Shown here: one piece after another, positions 59,429 through 64,000 of the stretch
Layout: every line of letters begins with the position of its first letter
How positions within the stretch are numbered: position 1 is the stretch's first letter
From: Phenylobacterium sp. Root1290
GTDB lineage: Bacteria; Pseudomonadota; Alphaproteobacteria; Caulobacterales; Caulobacteraceae
Assembly: GCF_001425305.1 (NCBI RefSeq)
Contig: NZ_LMEE01000001.1
Span: 1,130,183-1,194,182, forward strand
Length of the DNA stretch: 64,000 nt
Direction: 5' to 3'
Translations under genes and position numbers: made by a program
Notes under the pieces: generated by a model
What the model was told of the DNA's origin: nothing
Databases searched by the model: none
What the model saw: the letters and a program-made list of their open reading frames with translations, nothing else

Positions 59429-60031
59429 GTGGCGAAGGGCGGCAGGCTATCGGCGGAACTGAGGCGTCGCCAGATCCTGGACGCCGCGCGCGCCGCGCTG
59501 GTCGCGCAGGGCCACCTGCCGCTGGCGCTGGAACGCCTGGCCGCCGAGATCGGGGTCAGCAAGGCGCTGATCTACAGCTACTTCCCCGATCAGGCCGATC
59601 TCTACAACGACATCCTCGCCGAGGATTTCGCGCGCCTGGATGCGGCCGGCCTGCCCGCCGCGGCGACGCTCGACGACCTGGATGCGGCGGCCCAGGCCTG
59701 CGCGGAAATCTACTTCCGCCACATCTGCGCCCATGGCCCGGCGCTACACGTCATCCTGCGCGATCAGTACATGAGCCGCCGGCTCAGCCGCGCCGTCGCC
59801 GCCGCCCGCGATGGGATCGCCCTACGACTCGCCCGCCGCGCCGCCCGCGCATTCGGCCTGCCGCCGGCCGAGGCTCTCGGCGCCTTCACCCTGGCTCTGG
59901 CCGTGCCCGAGGAAGCCGGGCGGCTGGTCTGGCAAGGCGAGCTTGCCGCCGATAGCGGGCTTGAACTCTGCCGACGTCTGACCCTGGCCGCGATCCAGGG
60001 CCTCAGGGACGACGCGTCAGCCGCCGCCTGA
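59429..60031 (+). CDS. TetR family transcriptional regulator
   Basis: A 200-residue protein from GTG 59429. The N-terminal HTH is RRRQILDAARAALVAQGHLPLALERLAAEIGVSKALIYSYFP in one TetR module (residues about 9-55), with SYFPDQADLYNDILAEDF after it. The ligand-binding half is helical and unremarkable. It may control the amidohydrolase upstream. Its last 15 bases overlap the 3' end of the convergent double-HTH regulator. Confidence 0.9.
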   Translation: MAKGGRLSAELRRRQILDAARAALVAQGHLPLALERLAAEIGVSKALIYSYFPDQADLYNDILAEDFARLDAAGLPAAATLDDLDAAAQACAEIYFRHICAHGPALHVILRDQYMSRRLSRAVAAARDGIALRLARRAARAFGLPPAEALGAFTLALAVPEEAGRLVWQGELAADSGLELCRRLTLAAIQGLRDDASAAA

Positions 60032-60886
60032 CGGCCGATAGGCGCGCACCAGGCCGCGGTTGCCGGCCTCCACCATCGCCAGGGTGATGCGCTCGGCGCT
60101 CGCCAGCGACAGCCGCCCCCCGGCCACCAGCCGGCCCGCCCGCAAGGCCATCGCGGTCAGCACCCGCGTCGCCCCGCTCGCCAGGTCCGGCGGCAGGCCG
60201 TAGGCCGCCTCCAATCCCGTCGAGACACGGCGGCTCTCGCTGCGCCGGGTCTGTTCGCGCTCGGCCCTCAGGCCCTCGCGCACCTCGGTGCTGTTGGTCA
60301 GGACCTGGATCAGCGCCCCGCGCTGGGCGACCTCACGCAGGTAGGCCAGGGTCGACAGGCGGACTCGCTCCTGGCGGTCGCGGCCGTGGTCCAGCTCCGC
60401 ATGGCGGCGCGCCTCCATGGCCTGAAGTTCGCGCCGGGCCAGGGCCAGCAACAGGTCCGCCCGCCGCGGAAAGTGATTGTGGGCCTGCGCCTCGCTCAGG
60501 CCGACCCGGCGCGCCGCCGCCTTCAGGGTCGCCGCCGGCAGGCCTTCGGCCACGATGATCTCGGCCGCCGCATCGATCAGCTGCGCGCGGCGCGCCTCGG
60601 CCGGCGCCCGCGTCTGCCGGCGCCGCGAGCCCGAGCGCTCCCCCGCCACAAGGACCGGGCCTTCGGCCCCGTCGGGCGCAGCGGGCAAGGGCGGCCGCTC
60701 GGCGCTTTGGCCGCCCTTGGCGCGGGCCCAATGGCCGCGCGGCGGATAGGGGATCAGCAGGCGGTCGCAGACCTTCGCCAGCCCGCCGCCGGTCAGGCCA
60801 AGCTCGGCCGCCACCCGCGTCATCGGCGCGGACCAGACGCGGTCGTAGAGCTGCTTGCGGGTCAGCGCGGCGTCGGCGGCTGTCAT
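60017..60886 (-). CDS. TetR-type regulator with an additional N-terminal HTH-like module
   Basis: A 289-residue protein. Residues 8-58, LTRKQLYDRVWSAPMTRVAA followed by ELGLTGGGLAKVCDRLLIPY and PPRGHWARAKGG, form a short HTH-like module also seen in uncharacterised proteins. A basic linker RSGSRRRQTRAP leads to the TetR domain (about 96-145): AQLIDAAAEIIVAEGLPAAT, AARRVGLSEAQAHNHFPRRA. The C-terminal helical ligand domain follows. Two DNA-binding units in one chain are unusual for TetR proteins. Convergent overlap (15 bp) with the TetR gene at 59429. Confidence 0.83.
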   Translation of the reverse strand: MTAADAALTRKQLYDRVWSAPMTRVAAELGLTGGGLAKVCDRLLIPYPPRGHWARAKGGQSAERPPLPAAPDGAEGPVLVAGERSGSRRRQTRAPAEARRAQLIDAAAEIIVAEGLPAATLKAAARRVGLSEAQAHNHFPRRADLLLALARRELQAMEARRHAELDHGRDRQERVRLSTLAYLREVAQRGALIQVLTNSTEVREGLRAEREQTRRSESRRVSTGLEAAYGLPPDLASGATRVLTAMALRAGRLVAGGRLSLASAERITLAMVEAGNRGLVRAYRPSGGG

Positions 60887-60913
60887 GCCCGCGACCCTAG
60901 CCGTGTCCGGCCT

Positions 60914-61519
60914 CTAGCGCATCGCGTCGGAAATCTGGCGCGTCACTTCCTCGGGCGAGATGCCATAGGGCAGCACGCGGTCGAACTCGCCCTTGGGATT
61001 CATCAGGTAAGCGGGCGTCGAGTGGTCGACCAGGTAGTCCGCGCCCTCGCCGTTCTTCTTGTAATAGACGCGATAGGCCTTGGCCGCCGCGGCCACCTGC
61101 TCGGGCGTGCCGGTCAGGCCGATCGCACCCTTCGGGAACACCTCGTTGGAGAGGTAGGTCTTGATCTGCTCGGGCGTGTCGCGCGCGGGATCGACGGAAA
61201 TGAACACCACCTGGAACTTGTCGGCCTTGCGGCCCAGCTCCTGCTGCGCCGAGCCCAGCACCTGCATCGTCGTCGGGCAGACGTCGGGGCAGTAGGTGAA
61301 CCCGAAGAACACCGCCGTCCACTTGCCCTTCAGGATTTTCTCGTCGACCGGCTTGCCGTCCTGATCGACCAGTTGGAACGGGCCGCCGACCATGGCCGTT
61401 CCAGTCCCGGCGGGGCTTGCGCCCTGTCCCCCGAACACCCCCGCGCGCCAGGCCAGCGCGCTCATGAGGACCAGGCCGACCAGGCAGGCGGCGATGAGGA
61501 TCAGGTTGCGGCGGGACAT
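60914..61519 (-). CDS. SCO1/SenC family copper chaperone
   Basis: ATG at 61519 gives 201 residues. One N-terminal helix (LILIAACLVGLVLMSALAW) anchors a periplasmic thioredoxin-fold domain. Copper ligands: FTYCPDVCPTT (Cys77, Cys81) and LVDHSTPAYL (His166). VVFISVDPARDTPEQIKTYL is a family signature. It delivers copper to the CuA site of cytochrome oxidase. It is divergent from regB. In Rhodobacter a SCO gene (prrC/senC) also lies between regB and regA, so a link between oxidase assembly and redox signalling is expected. Confidence 0.94.
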   Translation of the reverse strand: MSRRNLILIAACLVGLVLMSALAWRAGVFGGQGASPAGTGTAMVGGPFQLVDQDGKPVDEKILKGKWTAVFFGFTYCPDVCPTTMQVLGSAQQELGRKADKFQVVFISVDPARDTPEQIKTYLSNEVFPKGAIGLTGTPEQVAAAAKAYRVYYKKNGEGADYLVDHSTPAYLMNPKGEFDRVLPYGISPEEVTRQISDAMR

Positions 61520-61669
61520 GGGTCTAAACCTTTGGGGCTCGTCAGGCGCGGCGTTAGGCGCGATGCTCGCGAAATGATGGCGTCGATCAGGAACCCGTCG
61601 CCGTTGCGGCCGTCGCCCGGCCTCGATAGGCAAACGACCGACCCGGCGCAAGGCGTCGCCGAGCTCGGC

Positions 61670-62995
61670 ATGGACGGCTCCAGCGCCGAGGGTTGGAGTC
61701 TGGCCGGCACGCGGGGCGGCCGGCTGCGCATGCGCACCCTCGTCACCCTCCGCTGGATGATCATCGCCGGCGAGCTGCTGGTCTTCGCCCTCGGCGGCCT
61801 CGTTCTGGGCTTCGAGGCTCCCTATACCCTCTGCTTCACCGTCATCGGCGCGTCTGCCTGGGTGAACCTGCTGACCGGCGTCGCCTCGCCCGGGCAGCGG
61901 CTGATCGGCGGCTGGGAGGCCGTCGCCCAGCTCGGCTTCGACATCGGCCAGATCTCGCTGCTGCTGTTCCTGACCGGCGGCACCGCCAATCCGTTCATCC
62001 TGATGCTGCTGGCGCCGGTCACCCTCGGCGCGGCGACCCTGGCCCCGCGCTCGGTCAACCTGCTGGCGGGGCTGGCCATCGCCGCCTCGGTCATCCTCGC
62101 CTTCGTGCATGCGCCGCTGCCGACCCTCGATGGCGTCGCCACCGACCTGCCCGTCGCCTTCATGATCGGCTGCGCCATCGCCAACGTCGCCGGCATCATC
62201 GTCATCGCCGGCACCGTGCGTCAGGCCACCGAGGAGTCCTCGCGCATGGCCTTGGCCCTCGACGTCACCCAGGCCGTGCTGGCGCGCGAGCAGCGGCTCT
62301 CGGCCCTGGGCGCCCTCGCCGCAGCCGCCGCCCACGAGCTGGGCACGCCGCTGGCGACCATCTCGATCGTCTCCAAGGAGCTGGCCCGCGAGGCGCCGAC
62401 CGCCAGCGTCAAGGAGGACGCCGACCTGCTGATCGCCCAGGCCGAGCGCTGCGGCGAGATCCTCCGCCGCCTCACCGACGCGCCCGCCGCGGCCTCCGAC
62501 GAGGTCCACGAGCGCATGAGTCTGCTGCAATTGGTGCACGAGGTGATCGAACCGCATGCAGAGGTGAAAGGCGTTCGCGTCGAGGCGATCGTCTCCGGCG
62601 CGCCCGGCGTCGCCGCGCCGGACATCTGGCGGATGCCCGAAGTGCTGCACGCCATGACCTCGTTCGTGGAGAACGCGGTCGATTTCGCCGCCTCCGAGGT
62701 GCTGGTCACCGTCCGCTTCGACGCCGACATCATCGGCATCGAGGTGCGCGACGACGGCCCCGGCTTCCCGCCGGACGTGCTTTCCAAGCTCGGCGAGCCC
62801 TATGTCACAAGCCGTCCGGGCGTCGCCGGCGGCCGCACGGGCCACGTCGGAATGGGTCTTGGCTTCTTCATCGCAAAGACCCTGCTGGAACGAACAGGGG
62901 CGACTGTGAATTTCCAGAACGGTAGACCGCGTGGCGCGATCGTCGCGGCGCGATGGCCCCGCGCCCGTATCGAAGTAAAGGCCCCATCCGCGTGA
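61670..62995 (+). CDS. regB: RegB/PrrB-type redox sensor histidine kinase
   Basis: A 441-residue inner-membrane kinase from ATG 61670; ATG 61574 is in frame but adds an unsupported leader. Six helices start at TLVTLRWMIIAGELLVFALG. The quinone-binding motif is GGTANPF. The H-box AAAAHELGTPLATISIVSKE has His222. Cys261 in AERCGEILRRL corresponds in place to the redox-active cysteine of RegB. The HATPase part contains ENAVDFA, VRDDGPGFP and GMGLGFFIAKTLLERTGA. It phosphorylates RegA when the quinone pool is reduced. regA follows 81 bases downstream. Confidence 0.95.
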   Translation: MDGSSAEGWSLAGTRGGRLRMRTLVTLRWMIIAGELLVFALGGLVLGFEAPYTLCFTVIGASAWVNLLTGVASPGQRLIGGWEAVAQLGFDIGQISLLLFLTGGTANPFILMLLAPVTLGAATLAPRSVNLLAGLAIAASVILAFVHAPLPTLDGVATDLPVAFMIGCAIANVAGIIVIAGTVRQATEESSRMALALDVTQAVLAREQRLSALGALAAAAAHELGTPLATISIVSKELAREAPTASVKEDADLLIAQAERCGEILRRLTDAPAAASDEVHERMSLLQLVHEVIEPHAEVKGVRVEAIVSGAPGVAAPDIWRMPEVLHAMTSFVENAVDFAASEVLVTVRFDADIIGIEVRDDGPGFPPDVLSKLGEPYVTSRPGVAGGRTGHVGMGLGFFIAKTLLERTGATVNFQNGRPRGAIVAARWPRARIEVKAPSA

Positions 62996-63076
62996 AGGCA
63001 CTTGCGGAGCTGCGCCAAGCAGCGACATGATGCCGCAGGGGGCGTGTTAAAAGAACGCCCCTATCGGAGGTTGCGC

Positions 63077-63634
63077 ATGACCGATCTCTCCGCCGATATC
63101 GCCGCTCTGCCGGACAGGAGCCTGCTTGTCCTGGATGACGACGCGCCCCTGCGCACACGCCTGGGCCGCGCCCTGGAGCAACGCGGCTTCGAGATCGTGC
63201 TGGTCGGCAGCGTCGCCGAGGCCCTGGCCGCGGTGAAGTCCAGTCCGCCGGCCTACGCCGTGCTCGACATGCGGCTCGAAGACGGCACCGGCCTGAAGGT
63301 CGTTGAGGCCGTGCGTGAGGCGCGAGCCGACGCCAAGGTCGTGATGCTGACCGGCTACGGCAACATCGCCACCGCCGTCGCGGCGGTGAAGTCCGGCGCC
63401 ATCGATTATCTCTCCAAGCCGGCCGACGCCGACGACGTCGCCCGCGCCCTGCTGGCCCGCAAGGACGAGTCCCCCGCCCCGCCGGACAACCCGATGAGCG
63501 CCGACCGCGTGCGTTGGGAGCACATCCAGCGGGTCTACGAGCTCTGCGGCCACAACGTCTCGGAAACCGCCCGGCGGCTGAACATGCACCGCCGCACCCT
63601 GCAGCGCATCCTGGCCAAGCGCGCCCCGCGCTAG
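63077..63634 (+). CDS. regA: RegA/ActR-type response regulator
   Basis: ATG 63077 after CGGAGG gives 185 residues, the RegA length. Receiver: LLVLDDDAPLRTRLGRAL with the acidic pocket and AYAVLDMRLEDGTGLKVV with phospho-acceptor Asp64; VVMLTGYGNIATAV; DYLSKPADADDV. A four-proline linker (SPAPPDNP) joins a Fis-type HTH, VYELCGHNVSETARRLNMHR followed by RTLQRILAK, which is the most conserved part of the family. RegA controls respiration, carbon and nitrogen metabolism under low oxygen. The stop overlaps the convergent mmcB gene by a shared CTAG. Confidence 0.96.
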   Translation: MTDLSADIAALPDRSLLVLDDDAPLRTRLGRALEQRGFEIVLVGSVAEALAAVKSSPPAYAVLDMRLEDGTGLKVVEAVREARADAKVVMLTGYGNIATAVAAVKSGAIDYLSKPADADDVARALLARKDESPAPPDNPMSADRVRWEHIQRVYELCGHNVSETARRLNMHRRTLQRILAKRAPR

Positions 63635-64000
63635 CCTTCCAGCTGCACGGCGGCCACGCCGGCCGCCCGCATCGCCGCCAGCCGGCCGAAGGCGATGGTC
63701 AGCGCCTTGCGCCGGGCCGGGGCCAGCGGCGTCACCGGCGTCTCGCGCAGCACCGCCCCGCCGAACCCGTCGCAGACGATCAGCCCCGGCTCTTCGGGCA
63801 GGATCTCCCGCGGAAACTCCGGCGCCACGGCGAAGGCGAAGCGGTCGCAGTAGGGCAGGTACTCATGCCATTTGCGGTCGACGCGATAGTCCTCGATCCC
63901 CGACTTCACCTCGACGATGGCGATCTCGCCCCGCGGCGACAGCGCCATCAGGTCGGCCCGGCGGCCGTTCGGCAGCGTCACCTCGCTGAGCGGCGCATAG
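63631..64000 (-). CDS. mmcB: MmcB family DNA repair protein, N-terminus outside window
   Basis: The last 123 codons of a gene that continues past base 64000 (upstream codons read YAPLSEV before VTLPNGRRADL). RADLMALSPRGEIAIVEVKS is a PD-(D/E)xK nuclease-like core, with Asp in RADL and ExK in VEVKS. EDYRVDRKWHEYLPYCDRFAFAV follows. This pattern matches MmcB, a protein induced by mitomycin C damage in Caulobacter and linked to DNA repair. The catalytic role is inferred from the fold. Confidence 0.88.
   Translation of the reverse strand, partial: YAPLSEVTLPNGRRADLMALSPRGEIAIVEVKSGIEDYRVDRKWHEYLPYCDRFAFAVAPEFPREILPEEPGLIVCDGFGGAVLRETPVTPLAPARRKALTIAFGRLAAMRAAGVAAVQLEG

Overview
This 64 kb window comes from a high-GC (about two-thirds G+C) alphaproteobacterium. 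I place it in the Caulobacterales (Caulobacter/Phenylobacterium type). The grounds are the gene order obgE-proB-proA-nadD-rsfS-rlmH-envC-ctpA-divergent deacetylase-rppH, an F1 ATP synthase operon without F0 genes, a RegB/RegA pair next to a SCO gene and an mmcB-type gene, and dense coding with ATGA-type overlaps. The genus is an inference. No rRNA, tRNA, CRISPR array, insertion sequence or prophage was seen.

Region 1 (1-5.9 kb): the 3' end of a glutaryl-CoA dehydrogenase gene, a soluble multi-PAS hybrid histidine kinase, an MHS-type transporter and an aminoglycoside/choline-kinase-like phosphotransferase. Region 2 (5.9-19.9 kb) is a molybdenum block: an orphan ModB permease translationally coupled to a truncated CysG-like protein, a two-subunit isoquinoline-oxidoreductase-type molybdoenzyme, a MocA-like cytidylyltransferase, a tight moaA-moaD-moaE-moaB-moaC-moeA operon, and xdhC. 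Together these cover tungstate/molybdate uptake, Moco synthesis, cytosine-dinucleotide maturation, enzyme activation and one client enzyme. A large autotransporter gene sits inside this block.

Region 3 (20-27.5 kb): an aldo/keto reductase homologue without its catalytic residues, alanine dehydrogenase, MtgA, a nitroreductase, a WD40 protein, an orphan ExbD, and a divergent metal pair (COG0523 GTPase and DmeF-like exporter) sharing a palindromic operator. Two long inverted-repeat elements with GTCATCCCGG ends lie here. Region 4 (27.5-38.8 kb) is the conserved housekeeping run rplU-rpmA-(GNAT)-obgE-proB-proA-nadD-rsfS-rlmH-envC-ctpA-deacetylase-rppH, covering ribosome function, proline and NAD synthesis, and envelope growth. 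rsfS and rlmH both appear to start at CTG.

Region 5 (38.8-48.8 kb): an alpha/beta hydrolase, an S9 peptidase, a SugE/Gdx-type exporter preceded by a candidate guanidine-II riboswitch, a secreted hypothetical protein, atpHAGDC and small exported proteins. Region 6 (49-64 kb): a MerR-P-loop ATPase fusion, two class A penicillin-binding proteins tail to tail, a YgjP-like metalloprotease, PhaZ, an ECF42-type sigma factor with its YCII partner, an amidohydrolase, two TetR-type regulators (one with an extra N-terminal HTH), and the SCO-RegB-RegA redox cluster, ending in a partial mmcB.

The best leads for new biology are the variant guanidine-II riboswitch, the MerR-ATPase fusion, the catalytically dead AKR, the CysG-ModB coupling and the paired CTG starts.
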